From the NCBI GenBank assembly GCA_947623455.1, contig OX392532.1, positions 7,940,501 to 8,004,500 of the forward strand: a stretch of DNA of 64,000 bases, written 5' to 3'. Position 1 is the stretch's first letter, and every line of letters starts with the position of its first letter. Below are positions 13,165 through 25,209 of this stretch, in pieces. Made by a program: the position numbers and the translations under genes. Source of the stretch: Mimachlamys varia (taxonomy: Eukaryota; Mollusca; Bivalvia; Pectinida; Pectinidae). The notes under the pieces are model-generated. The model worked only from the letters and a program-made list of their open reading frames with translations. It searched no databases and had not been told where the DNA came from.

Positions 13165-13570
13165 TTGTCGGTTATGTCCCTTTACAAACTTTTGCTATTC
13201 TAACTTGCCTGTTATCTCCCTTAACAGCCCTTTGCTATACTGACGTGACTGTTATCTCCCTTTATCGCCTTTTACAATACTGACATGCCTGTTATTTCCC
13301 TTTACAAACTTTTGCTATTCTAACTTGCCTGTTATCTCCCTTTACAGCCCTTTGCTATACTGACGTGACTGTTATCTCCCTTTACAGCCCTTTGCTATAC
13401 TGACGTGACTGTTATCTTCCTTTATCGCCTTTTACATACTGACATACCTGTTATCTCCCTTTATCGCCTTTTACATACTGACATGCCTGTTATCTCCCTT
13501 TACAGTCGTTTTACTACAGTGAATTGTTTGTTATCTCCTTTTACAGCCTTTTGCTATACTGACTTGGACA
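13165..13570. repeat. 40-bp tandem repeat, about 10 copies
   Basis: The motif gttatctccctttacagccc recurs at about 13211, 13251, 13291, 13331, 13371, 13411, 13450 and 13490, a 40-bp period with moderate divergence. Confidence 0.9.
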
Positions 13571-13574
13571 TGTC

Positions 13575-15330
13575 GACTGATGCTTGACAGAGTGGATACA
13601 AATATGCCTACCGCAGTGGAATTTCTCAAGGTATTTAAAATAACCGTCATAAATGTGGTTGATTGTTCTATTATTTTATCGTTTCAGTATCTGCTAAGTC
13701 TGGATAACTTTTGATGAAGTGTTTGTATATTGTCCCTGATATTAAAGATAGCGAATAATTCTACTTTTAACGTAAACTACGAACGTAACATTTTCATATT
13801 CAATTCAGGTGATTTATTGTCATGAAATCATATACTCGTGGACTATTTGTTTCTATTTCCTGTATACAATCATTAGTTCGATCTATTGAAAGTTTTAATT
13901 ACCACAGAAATCTTGACGAAAATTTAATTTCTGCTATCAGAGCAAAACCCTGCGCACCTACGAAAGCAACGTGTACCAGGATGGGAATTACAACTTCCTC
14001 CTCAAGGAGAAGGCAGCCATAGTGAAAGACAAGAGGGATTCTGTTGTGTGTCCAACATTGAAGTTGAAAACTACGAAACGTTTTCCCTGATTTTGCTGAT
14101 AGAAAGTTTGCTGGTATTAGTCTTCAACCAAATCTTGATGTCTGCTATTGCTGTTGCTAAATTGTCTGGTTAAGTAATGCAAAACGTTGCTTTTAACATT
14201 GATACCGCATCACAAGATATAATTTAGTACAAGTTTTCTCTATGTTAATATACTAACCTGTGTGATGTATACCTATCGTTCTCCACTATTAACACTTCAA
14301 TGCACTTGTTCAATGTCACTTGTTAAACTGTTCCATACAGAAGTATAAGGCCACCCGGTTAACCGGTGACCACGACCAGGTAACACAAATTATAACCGAA
14401 TAGTCGGTTATTTACTTGCCACTTTGGGGAGCCCAAAGTTTCCTTGGCTTAGATATATTTATTATCCTTGCAAATTGAATTGGATGTCATAAAGCAATGT
14501 TCTAACTGAAATGTCAGTTTCTTTGTTTTATATTGTAATGATTGACAAAGACATGCCGCTAGTACAATACAAATTCTAGCGGATTTAAAGTAAGCTATTT
14601 TACAAGGTTGCCAAATATCAACGTTTAGAAGATCATGTGGAATTCGCTTTACACGAGAGCTATAAAGATAACACAGCCAGAGGTTGTTGGATATAGTATT
14701 TATTCACTTCAGTTTGCTGATTTGCAAAATTTACAGATGACACAATCTTCAGCGAAAGTGAAAAAAACCCACATGCAATAACCACGCGTGTGAACTGTTT
14801 CTGCCGCAATTTCAGTCATAAACAGCTGGAATGGGACCTAATTTGAATAAAAATACACACGATTTTGTGGACAAAGCTTACCTAGTGATTTGACCCATAT
14901 GTAAAAAGTCACTCATTAATATTCGAAAATGATTTTTACACTTTCGGCAAAAACATTCATGACATAACTGCAGTAGACGAAAGCCTTTAAATGCTGAAAC
15001 TATGCCGTATTTCTTTAAACCAAATATAAATGAACCGCGGACTTTCTGCGCGTAAACATATCTTCTCGGATATCCCCACCAAGTGACGACGTCAACATAC
15101 CACACATAGCATTGAACCACATGATTGCCGGTTGAATTCAATTTCTCAACAAATTAAAAGTCTGGAAGGTCAAATACCACTAGTGGTATATCGGTAATAT
15201 TTATCACATAGTTAATATGCCTATATGCAATGTGCATTTGTTAATTAACTGAATTGAATTGAACACTTAACAATGGTCTAAGAGTGGAATAACACGTGGT
15301 ATTGCGGTAGAATTGAAGGAAATTTGATGA
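13575..15330. other. Intergenic sequence without a supported gene
   Basis: A 66-codon plus frame at 13822-14022 and an 87-codon minus frame at 14878-15141 show no recognisable protein. A small palindrome (ccggttaaccgg) sits near 14357. Confidence 0.35.
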
Positions 15331-15359
15331 GTACAAACTTGAATGGGCAAGCATGTATT

Positions 15360-15930
15360 CAATCTGATTAAAATACAGATCCTCACTATTACTATCGTGT
15401 GTAGGATCCGACAGCGACCAGTAAGAAGTCATGTGCAGATGACCTTTGTATTCACCAATCAAATCGCTGCTTATCAGATTCTGAAAGTGAAAATCGAATT
15501 TCGATTTCTTTTCTACATTTGTCGTTAAACCAGAGTAAAGTAGCGAGAAACCCGAATGACCGTATACAAAAATGGCGGCGCCCAGTTCAGCGATCTCTAC
15601 GCTAAGGCGTGTGTTCTTTTTAGACACTATCTGTTTGATTTGTAGTTTTTAGTTTGTCGCAAAAGAAATAACAACTGACAGTGAAGAAATTACCACAAAA
15701 TATACTAATCAAATTGTTATATAACGCCCTGAATGATGTTCTCCCCTTCGCTTCGATCCGCCGCCATTTTTGTTCGTCTACCAAACACCGTTTACAAGGT
15801 GCATTTTGATTGGCTGTTCATTTCCTAGATATCGAAATAATAAAGGTCATCTGCACATGACCTTCTACTGGTCGCTGTCAGATCCTACACACGATAGTAA
15901 TAGTGAGGATCTGTATTTTAATCAGATTGG
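15360..15930. mobile_element. MITE-like element with inverted terminal arms of about 100 bp
   Basis: The left arm (about 15360-15468) and right arm (about 15805-15930) are inverted copies. Shared landmarks are the blocks around aatctgattaaaatacagat, atcgtgtgtaggatc, gacagcgaccagta and catgtgcagatgacctt. The interior of about 330 bp codes for nothing I recognise. This is a nonautonomous inverted-repeat element; the family is unknown and I did not identify a target-site duplication. Confidence 0.75.
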
Positions 15931-15944
15931 CATGTATTGCAACA

Positions 15945-16555
15945 TTTGTCTATCAAATTTTGTTCTAAAGATCAATACTTACCACAAATGATTCCGATTA
16001 AAGATAACTCCAACCTTACTGTATTTCTGATCCATGACATAAACAAAGTCAAGTTACCTGTGACTTTTTCCTGGGTTAAACTGGAAATACGATAGTTGAA
16101 TAAGTGAAAATACGTTGTAAATAGAACTATTGCTTACTTTGTTCGAGTAACCGGTTACAAAAAATTGACCGATCTTACAATCCTAGACTGCTCTATAATA
16201 GTTCGCAAATTCTAAACAACAGCGAAATATTTCGACCAACGCCGACTTTAAGGAGCATTGTCATAGCACCGTATCTTTACATGGTGAATATATAACTCAA
16301 TAACGTTACATTTTAAAGTGTTCTTTAATCCACCTAAAACAATCAAGCATAAGTATATGTTACTTACCTACTTATCAAAGGTCTGCTTCTTGAAATGTCC
16401 TTCTCTTGTACAACATGCAAATCCCCTTCCAGCGCAGTTATTGGGGCTTTTAGTGTGCATGATCTTGTCGGTCAGTTAAATGTAAAACAAAATTGCCCAA
16501 GTCATGTAGGAAAATAATCAGAGAATACTAAAGCGTCAACAAAACTATAATCCGA
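15945..16555. other. Spacer, nothing recognised
   Basis: AT-rich, with no repeats or coding signal that I can support. Confidence 0.4.
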
Positions 16556-16559
16556 ACTC

Positions 16560-16885
16560 AAAATCGATTGAACTAGGGGCAAAATAGGAACGAAGGAAAA
16601 ATGTACAATAGAAAAAGCACTAGAGAATGAGACCAGGCATTTCGGAAGAGTAAGCGTCTTCTGCCTCATCGACGACACCCGCCATGTAAATCTTGGTCAA
16701 ATCCAAGTAAACATCAATCCTCAAAATGAGAACCGAGTCATCACTGTTAATCACAACAAGTAAACACACTGATGAGCATACTCAAAAACGTCAATCTTCA
16801 TATCACTTTAAGATACAGATTATTTCTCAGTGAGACCAAGATGGCAACCATAAAACTTTCCCATAGTTCTGATCAACCTGCATCT
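16560..16885 (-). mobile_element. Minus-strand fragment of a Penelope-like RT element (3' end)
   Basis: Read on the minus strand, this matches the segment at about 20950-21260 on the plus strand: the end of the RT frame (around FYG and MKIDVFE) and the downstream block ggcgggtgtcgtcgatgagg. It is a degenerate second copy in opposite orientation. Confidence 0.75.
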
Positions 16886-17045
16886 CACCAGTGCTATTAA
16901 CACTTGAGAGCAAAACAACACTTGTTTTGTGTTACATATTTCAGATACATGAGTTATTTGTGGTATCCTTGAACATGCATTTGTTTAGCAAGTTTTGCCA
17001 AAATTATCAAACAGTTTGGCAAAGTATGTGTCAAAAGAAAGGTCC

Positions 17046-17241
17046 ATGGTTAGCCACGATACATATCAACAGATCATGTTTGAAGAAGAAAACCGAGGAA
17101 AGCGGGTAAAACAGAAGCGTCTATATTCAACGATTGCATATACAATCGACGTTAAAGACGTCATATCGTTGATAAATGAAGGGCTGGGCTGGAATAGTGT
17201 TTCCATTTCTGATAATCTCATAAAAAAAATTCCTCGTACAT
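17046..17241 (+). CDS. Possible orphan coding exon (about 65 codons) ending at a good donor
   Basis: An ATG in a fair context (tccATGG) opens a 65-codon frame beginning MVSHDTYQQIMFEEE. It ends at a canonical donor (acat|GTAAGTT at 17242). The composition looks protein-like (VKDVISLINEGLGWNS), but I recognise no family and see no partner exon. It could be a first exon or a chance frame. Confidence 0.2.
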
Positions 17242-17384
17242 GTAAGTTCCCCTAATATCAAAATGCAAATCAAGCTATTCAGAATCACACACTAAAAGAT
17301 CAGACATTCGTTTATTCAGCCAATAGAAAACCACCGTTAAGCTGTTGTTCACGAGATGGATCACTACCCGACAGTTTTAACTGG

Positions 17385-18236
17385 CGCCTCGCTGTACTAG
17401 AGGCACACTAGGATTCCATCACTCGGGACGACTGGAGATCATCGCTGTACTAGAGGCACACTAGGATTCTATCACTGCGGACGACTGGAGATCATCGCTG
17501 TACTAGAGGCACACTAGGATCCCATCACTGCGGACGACTGGAGATCATCGCTGTACTAGAGGCACACTAGGATCCCATCACTGCGGACGACTGGAGATCA
17601 TCGCTGTACTAGAGGCACACCAGGATTCTATCACTACGGACGACTGGAGATCATCGCTGTACTAGAGGCACACTAGGATTCTATCACTACGGACGACTGG
17701 AGATCATCGCTGTACTAGAGGCACACTAGGATTCTATCACTGCGGACGACTGGAGATCATCGCTGTACTAGAGGCACACCAGGATTCTATCACTACGGAC
17801 GACTGGAGATCATCGCTGTACTAGAGGCACACTAGGATTCTATCACTGCGGACGACTGGAGATCATCGCTGTACTAGAGGCACACCAGGATTCTATCACT
17901 GCGGACGACTGGAGATCATCGCTGTACTAGAGGCACACTAGGATTCCATCACTGCGGACGACTGGAGATCATCGCTGTACTAGAGGCACACCAGGATTCT
18001 ATCACTACGGACGACTGGAGATCATCGCTGTACTAGAGGCACACCAGGATTCTATCACTGCGGACGACTGGAGATCATCGCTGTACTAGAGGCACACTAG
18101 GATCCCATCACTGCGGACGACTGGAGATCATCGCTGTACTAGAGGCACACCAGGATTCTATCACTACGGACGACTGGAGATCATCGCTGTACTAGAGGCA
18201 CACTAGGATTCTATCACTGCGGACGACTGGAGATCA
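17385..18236. repeat. 53-bp tandem repeat, about 16 copies
   Basis: The unit atcatcgctgtactagaggc-acactaggattctatcactg-cggacgactggag has a 53-bp period (aggcaca at 17401 and 17454). Copies are highly similar and alternate by a few substitutions (cactagg/caccagg, tgcgg/tacgg). Just past the last copy is a donor-like CACG|GTAAGA (about 18248). Confidence 0.95.
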
Positions 18237-18439
18237 TACCTGTTCACGGTAAGACTGCTTATCATTTAACACATGTTCTGTGTTTTAATTAATGGTAAAA
18301 CGTTATTGTAAACGTGCTTACTTTGGCACAATTAAATGTTAGTGCATTATCAGTTTTTGGCACATTAACGCAATGATTAATTCGCGCAACCATAGTTATA
18401 ACCAATTAGAACAATAATATTTTAGCGCAATCATTTTAG

Positions 18440-18985
18440 CGCAAAAAAACCCGCTAAACAAAAATTACCGTGGACAAATGTGACGTATAATAAAATGGTG
18501 TACAAAAGCTGAAATTGACTACACGTATTGCAAAAGTTGTAATTGTCAATATGTATTACAAACGATGTAATACAGAATTTGTAATTGTATAATTTGTTAC
18601 AAACGTTGTACATGTTTACGTGTACTACAAACTTTGTAAAACAAAAATTGTAGTTGTCTATACATGTATGTCCATTTTGTATCAAAAAGCTTGTCTACTG
18701 TATTACAAAAGTAATAATGGTCTACTGTATTACAAAAGTAATAATGGTCTACTGTATTACAAAAGTAATAATGGTCTACTGTATTACAAAAGTAATAATG
18801 GTCTACTGTATTACAAAAGTAATAATGGTCTACTGTATTACAAAAGTAATAATGGTCTACTGTATTACAAAAGTAATAATTGTCTACTGTATTACAAAAG
18901 TAATAATTGTCTACTGTATTCCAAACTTTATAAATGTTTAATGTACTACAAAAGTTATAATTGTCTAACGTATGACAGAAGTTAA
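18440..18985. repeat. 27-bp tandem repeat (TACTGTATTACAAAAGTAAT AATGGTC) with decayed flanking copies
   Basis: The core at 18690-18925 has about 9 near-identical 27-bp units. Diverged relatives (tattacaaa..gtaattgtc) extend on both sides. The period is a multiple of three, so plus frames stay open by chance. Confidence 0.9.
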
Positions 18986-19143
18986 AATTGTCTACTTGGA
19001 CAAGACTTTTACGATATTCTTTTTAAACAGTATCGTTGTAAAGAAAGGAATAATCAATTATTATAGCATTGTATGGAGTTAAAGCAAATCAACTACTTTT
19101 TCAAACGTTCCCTGAATGTTAAAGTGTATGTTTGCATTAACAG

Positions 19144-19830
19144 ATGGACCTGCTCGTCTTCACGCTCATCGTTGAAGTCATTGGTGGAGTGCGGTCTCTC
19201 CCACTATCTCAGCTGTACGGTCCTACTTCTACAGAGTTGGAAACTACTGGAACTGAGTCTTATCCTAACACCGGAACTGACTCTGATCCTACTTCTACAG
19301 AGTGGGAAACTACCGGAACTGACTCTGATCCTACTTCTACGGAGTGGGAAACTACCGGAACTGACTCTGATCCTACTTCTACAGAGTGGGAAACTACCGG
19401 AACTGACTCTGATCCTACTTCTACGGAGTGGGAAACTACCGGAACTGACTCTGATCCTACTTCTACAGAGTGGGAAACTACCGGAACTGACTTTGGTCCT
19501 ACCTCTACACAGCTGAAAACTACCGGAACTGATTTTGATCCTACTTCTACACAGCTAGAAACTACCGGAACTGACTTTGATCCTACTTCTACAGAGCTGG
19601 AAACTACCGGAACTGATTCTGATCCTATCATTATACCACGGAAACACAAGTCTGACTCCCATCAGAAAGGACGTCGTCTTAATCGATCAATTCTCTGGAC
19701 GCCTCTGCGCTTGCGACAATTCCCGTCACAGCACTACGGATATGGTCATCACAAAAATAAAAGGAAAAAGCACCACAAGAAGGGAAAGAAACGACATTCA
19801 CGCTTTCCATTTAGATATGGTAAGAAGTGA
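19144..19830 (+). CDS. Putative secreted protein with acidic Thr/Ser repeats and a highly basic tail
   Basis: 228 codons, with no homologue that I recognise. Residues 1-18 (MDLLVFTLIVEVIGGVRS) look like a signal peptide. Residues about 27-158 hold roughly nine 14-residue repeats of the type TSTEWETTGTDSDP (42 bp each), acidic and rich in Thr/Ser, so probably heavily O-glycosylated. The last 65 residues are strongly basic (KNKRKKHHKKGKKRH), with an NRS glycosylation sequon, dibasic sites and the ending RYGKK. The ATG directly follows a splice-acceptor-like TTTGCATTAACAG, suggesting a 5' UTR exon upstream. AATAAA lies 133 bp after the stop. An acidic repeat joined to a basic tail resembles extracellular matrix, shell or byssus proteins; this role is inference. 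A C-terminally amidated peptide precursor is an alternative. Expression is not shown. Confidence 0.7.
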   Translation: MDLLVFTLIVEVIGGVRSLPLSQLYGPTSTELETTGTESYPNTGTDSDPTSTEWETTGTDSDPTSTEWETTGTDSDPTSTEWETTGTDSDPTSTEWETTGTDSDPTSTEWETTGTDFGPTSTQLKTTGTDFDPTSTQLETTGTDFDPTSTELETTGTDSDPIIIPRKHKSDSHQKGRRLNRSILWTPLRLRQFPSQHYGYGHHKNKRKKHHKKGKKRHSRFPFRYGKK

Positions 19831-19962
19831 ACGAGACATTATCAGGGAACTTTCTCCTGTTTTGGTGTAATATTGTATATGTTATAAGAAGCATATTTGT
19901 GACAATGGCTAAAACAATTTGTGTGAGTGTTTGTAGAATTAAATGTCAGTTATGTATTAAGA

Positions 19963-19968
19963 AATAAA
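19963..19968 (+). terminator. Polyadenylation signal AATAAA
   Basis: AATAAA 133 bp after the stop of the secreted repeat protein, on the same strand, as expected for its 3' UTR. Confidence 0.5.
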
Positions 19969-20429
19969 TTAAACAAATGAAATAACTCTCTGTCATTGTT
20001 CAGGTTTTACAATTTTTTTTAAATTTCCGATTCCCACAAGAACTTTCTTTGTATTTGCTTTGTAATACATTTAAGGTAATGATTCTGCTCAATTCAGAAT
20101 ATCCGCTTCTTTAAGTCCACATAGTTGTATGAAGTACGTTCATAGTCAATGCTTTTCTCACTGAAATTTAAGAAAGTTTGTAGTTGCCTCTTTTCGAATG
20201 TTGAACCGTCACAGTAACAAGTTGAGAAACTCATCACAAATCTTTATATCTAATGTGACTTGAAATACTGTGGTTAATTTACACTTTTAGTCAAGATAAG
20301 GAAAATGTCATTTTCTTAGAGTAAGGACGTTTTTGTTAATTTTGAAGCAATGTCACGCACTTTTTCCACAAAGAATACCATGAGTCAAAAAAACATTACC
20401 CGAACTCCAAACAATTAAACTAAAGGCAA

Positions 20430-20612
20430 AATGTGAAAAAAGGAAAGATAGAGACCACTATTAAAGTACAAGAGAACGAGAACAGGCATTTCGGAAGAGT
20501 AAGCGTCTTTTGTTTCGTCGACGACACTCGCCATGTAAATCTAGGTCAAATCCAAGTAAATGACATGGCCTCAAAGTGAGAACTGGGGCATAAGATTCAC
20601 AATCACAACAAG
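20430..20612 (-). mobile_element. Inverted 3' fragment of the Penelope-like element
   Basis: On the minus strand it matches 21080-21235 (block around gccatgtaaatctaggtcaa and ttcggaagagtaagcgtctt). It sits inverted immediately upstream of the plus-strand copy, giving a terminal inverted arrangement. Confidence 0.7.
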
Positions 20613-20654
20613 CAGGCATTTAAGCAATGAATGATTTAGCAATTGTTGTTAGTC

Positions 20655-21250
20655 CTATGACACACATTGCTATTGATGACAAACTAAATAAAGCCCGGTA
20701 GCTTCTTACCTCGATCTTTACTTAAACAATTACCAACACGGGCAACTTACTACTAAGCTGTATGATAAACGTGACGATTTCAATTTTCCGTTCGTGAACT
20801 TTACCTTTCTTGATAGTAACATCCCTGCTTCTCCATCCTACGGTGATTACATGTCGCAGTTGATTCGTTATTCTAGGGCTTGTTCAGAATATCACGATTT
20901 TCGTGATAGATGTCAACTGCTGACGAATAAACTTATGGCACAGGGATTCGAGAAATGCAGGTTGATGAAGACTATGGGCAAGTTTTATGGTCGCCATATC
21001 AATATCATCGAGAAATATTCTGTATCTTTATGTGATATGAAGATGGACGTTTTTGAGTTTGCTTGTTAGTGTGTTTACTTGTTGTGATGACAATGATGAC
21101 TCGGTTCTCATTTTGAGGACTGATGCTTACTTGGATGTGACAAAGATTTACATGGCGGGTGTCGTCGATGAAGCAGAAGACGCTTACTCTTCCGGAACAC
21201 CTGGTCTTTTTATCTTGTGATTTTACGAGAGTCTCCATGTTAATCATTCC
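20655..21250 (+). pseudogene. Reverse transcriptase C-terminal fragment of a Penelope-like retroelement
   Basis: The frame from about 20702 to the stop at 21067-21069 carries YLDLYL, TTKLYDKRDDFNFPF, FLDSNIPASPSYGDYMSQLI, YSRACSEYHDF and FYGRH. I recognise these as the C-terminal half of an RT family widespread in molluscs and cnidarians (Penelope-like; the clade is from memory). There is no upstream RT in frame. The 3' flank carries the block shared with the two inverted fragments. Confidence 0.75.
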
Positions 21251-21329
21251 TTTGTTCCTATTTTGCCCCTAGTTTAATCGATTTTGAGTTAGGATAATGG
21301 TTTCGTTGACCCTTTGGTATTCTCTGATT

Positions 21330-21930
21330 TGTTTTTCTCTCAAAATACCGGTTAATGAAAAAGACGCAGACTTACCCCATCTTTATTGGATACCTGAACT
21401 AAACAGGGATCCATATTAGCAACGTTTAATCGCTGGCTCTTCTTATTGCTCGACCAAGCCTTTATCAAAACTTCTATCATTCTTAGTACCATTAAATCAG
21501 GAACTTATTGTGACACTGTTTACTCAAGGTATGGAATAAACGGGTGTGGATTTTGAAAAACTCGGAAGATCTTTTGATCAGTCTTGAGCTCCCCCTTCTC
21601 AAATATATTTCGTCTATCAAAATATTTGATTTTCCCACCCTGTACACTACCATACCACATACAAAATTGAAAGAATGTCTTAGATCCCTCGTTATGAGAG
21701 CTTTCTTTTCCAAAAAAGGCGGACGGCGATACAAATATATAGTGCAGTGAGTAATCTTGGAGCATACTTTGTGAAAATCACAACAAATGCCAAGATGAAA
21801 TATACTTAAAAAGATATAGTACGAATGATTGAATTCCGGGTTGACAACATTTTGTTTAGTTTCGAGGAAAGATTTTCCAGCAGACTGTTGGCATTCTGAA
21901 GTGTCCCTTTCAAATTCACATGGAACAGGA
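21330..21930 (+). pseudogene. Reverse transcriptase N-terminal/palm fragment of the same retroelement, frameshifted
   Basis: Plus-strand pieces in shifting frames: a LYWIPELNRDPY and FIAGSSYCSTKPLS segment (about 21385-21460), then WILKNSEDLL..FPTLYTTIPHTKLKECL and RYKYIVQ, with a stop at 21748. A degenerate MIEFRVDNILFSF segment follows (about 21825-21865). Order is permuted: this N-terminal part lies downstream of the C-terminal part at 20.7 kb, as in partial tandem copies of Penelope-like elements. Non-functional. Confidence 0.75.
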
Positions 21931-21949
21931 GTATAGGATCGACGTATGG

Positions 21950-23990
21950 TGACCAACTAATCATTAGTTGCGGTGAAAAATCCAGTGTCGAATGATATAT
22001 AACGCAAAAGACACATTTTTTTCTTTCCTCATTTATTTTTCGATATTCAATCCTGTACCACAGACAAAACTTATAATACATGTGTAATGAACAAATTCGA
22101 TTACAAACTGATTTCTATCAATTTTCACTTCATTCCATTAACATTATTTGTCTTTTCAGAGTTACATTATCATCAGTGTGATCGGTGATGACTCAGATTT
22201 TGTGTTTGATCATCCAAAACTTTAACATCTTCACCGGAAAAAATCTCCTTATCTCAACACAAAAAGGGGTAAATTATTCATGTAACGTAACTTACAAAGT
22301 ACAGAATTTTCAACAAATATGAAGGTTTCACATATGATCTATCTCATTGTTACGTGATTCTCAGTTTATCCAATAAGTTTGTTACACATTGTTCCTTAGT
22401 TACTGTGGTCGTATCATGATCTCCAACAGCTGCAACAAGAGACGAACTATGTATCAAACCTTCACTTGCTGTGCAAACTGTACGTGTTAATTTGTTTTCT
22501 TGGTTTTATACACATTAAACATCTAAAGGATCTCGCACATCTTAGCCTCATTTACCTACTGACAGGGGTAAGGTCGTGCCAAGAAGTCCACCCAAGATAT
22601 TACGCATTGCAGTTTTAAATCCAATGTTCTTCATTGTAAGATTGACAAAAACGCCAAACATAATACTCGTCACACATTCAATCTGACTATGGTCATTGTG
22701 TATTGCATAGCTGGTCAATACAATTTGTAATAACAACAATACAATAAGACTTTTATGCCCGGGGATGCAAGATAGGAAACTTCAATCCCAGTGGTTTCCA
22801 AAGTGGGTAAAACCTAAAGCTTTCAGAGGGATTTGCACCAATTAGAAAGCCCTGCGGGTTGAATTTCCGTCTTTTCTTTATCTCCAATTACCACAGTTAC
22901 AGAATTGTAGCTAAGAAACCACAAAGGTGTAACATGCTAGCATTCATTAGAATGTTCATGTTCTGTTATGATGTCTTACAAGAGATTTGTCCTCTTAAAT
23001 CACTAAAGGAGTACAGTGCAATGCCATAAAGACACTCTGAATTTAAACCTTGGCCATGTGACTAGAGATTGGCAGTGTTATCAGCATCAAGTTAAAGTGT
23101 CTTCATGCTTTCTTTAATTGTGGGCTAGCCTTCATTCTTTCTTTTACTGCGACCTTTTTCAGAAACTCAGAAATTAAATATTCTTGAATAATTTTGAAAT
23201 TTAATAAATCCACAATCATTTCTGTGAATCTTTAGTTTTGATTGCTTAAGGAAGTAAAAATCAACATATCCTGACTATGGAGGTTGCACTAAAGAAATTT
23301 CCTGTGTATAAGGTAATTAAAACGTATCCCTGCTCTGTGCTTCAACACATACAACACATACAAGAGAATCGAAATAGGCATGATTTGAGCATTGCCAATG
23401 ACGTGTGGTTCTCATCTAGCATTTTAATGATTGACAAAAATATTGGTTAGACAAGATGGATACAGACAAACATACATATGTATGCTACTTACATGTAATA
23501 ACAACATCGCATATTTATGTTATATCCCTTTAAGATATCTCATTATAACTACTGGAGCTGATATTTGAGAAGTTTGATAGCATATGCATTATCAATGCTT
23601 TCATGTGTATCTTTCAAACATGCCAACAATAATGAGCAAGTTTGTCATCACAATTACAATTTTGGTGTGGAACTTTCTTATAGTAAAGAATGCCATATCA
23701 AGGTGGCATACTGCCTTAAAACATTGCATGTTTTCAGTGAACATCTCTGTGTAGGCGAAAATAAGTTGGTTTACAGTAATATTTTTACTAATCATAGCAA
23801 AAAAATAACAAAACTTTGCAAACAAACATTTTATGTTAGTATAGTAACCATCTCACTCAATAACTTAACATAAAATCACATTATTGCATCAATTATTAAT
23901 AAAAATTAATCAAGAATAATACATTGCAGCATTTAAGTCCTACAACAGTAAAACTAAACAACATTTAAAGCTTTTGCGTTCACAGATTTA
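21950..23990. other. AT-rich sequence, no supported gene
   Basis: Frames up to 102 codons (for example 23565-23873) lack domains, splice context or codon bias that I can support. Confidence 0.35.
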
Positions 23991-23999
23991 GATCATCAG

Positions 24000-25200
24000 T
24001 CACGTCATGATAAGGAGACATACAGCATTACAGAAAAATATCAGGAGGGGAAGGATGGGGGGCAGGATATGGGGGAGGGGGTGGTGATCAGACTTCAATT
24101 GAGATCAAACAAGTTTACAAATTAAAAACAAATATTTGTCACAGGCACAAGTTTCACAAACACAATGTTTGGTTATACAAGGCATCACATCACAAATCAT
24201 CCTGTCTACTTTGGAGTGATAAGAAATGTTTAAAGTGTGCAGAGAGTAACAATGACTAAAACATGCTTGTCAATGTTAACCCTCCATATTTAGGAGGGAG
24301 ACTCCCGATTTTTGACCCTAATATATTGCATTTTCAAACAAAGAATTTGCTATCTCTACTTTTGAAGATCAGATGAGTTCATCTAAAAGATCAGCTCAAA
24401 AGAAGTCATTTCAAACTGTTATTTTTCCTTTGGGTGTACATATCCATATTATTTATAATTTCAATTTTGTGCACATGCAATATCCCCTATGGAAATTACC
24501 AAAAAATACATGAACTTGTACAAGAGCATGACATTCATGAACGTGTATAGAAAAATATGCTAGTGGTATTTTTCCCAAAAATTTCAGTGACAATCAAAAT
24601 GAATGACTTTCAATGACATCTGTATAGGTAAATGTTACTGATTATACCTGTAAACTTAACCCATTATCAACATTAATGTCGAAAAGAGAACACTTCATGA
24701 AATGGTTTGAAAATATGAAATAACTTATAAGACTTGTTCCCATATCTTACTGGTAATATACCTTATTGTAATGGTCCACAATTAATACAAATATATTAAA
24801 GGATAATTGTAACAGAAATATTTTCTAATGATTTAGATTTGTGGTCAAATTCCAAGTTCCATAATTGAAACTAGTACATCCAAGTTAATTTGGTAAGATC
24901 ATGACATATTCATAATAAGACAGGATGCAAAATCTAAAGAAATGTACCTTAAATAATTGAGACTGGTTATAAATTCTTGATTGATACTGTACATCTCTGT
25001 ATAGTTTAATGGTCCAGGGGGATACCAAGTATATCTATAATATTGGTCAATTCTTACTGGTCCCGGTTAATACAGGTTTATCTAAGACACTTCTTTAGAT
25101 GCAACACCAACTGGATATAACAGAATACATTTGAAGGTTTCAACCACTAATTCTAAGTAAAGTATATAATTGGTCCAGACTAGTTTATAGAGGAATACAT
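24000..25200. other. AT-rich sequence, nothing recognised
   Basis: A G-rich patch (gggggcaggatatgggggag) occurs near 24058-24080. No coding sequence is supported. Confidence 0.35.
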
Positions 25201-25209
25201 TTAACGATC

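Noticed and set aside
15241..15991. Coding frames sharing the HMTxYWSLSDPTHDSNSEDL peptide on both sides
   Set aside because: The shared peptide arises because both frames lie in the inverted arms of one MITE.
18620..18985. 121-codon tyrosine/asparagine repeat frame (LYYKSNNG)
   Set aside because: Product of a 27-bp non-coding tandem repeat with decayed flanks.
19260..19649. Minus-strand 129-codon repeat frame (VEVGSESVPVVS)
   Set aside because: Antisense shadow of the secreted repeat protein, without signal peptide or independent signals.
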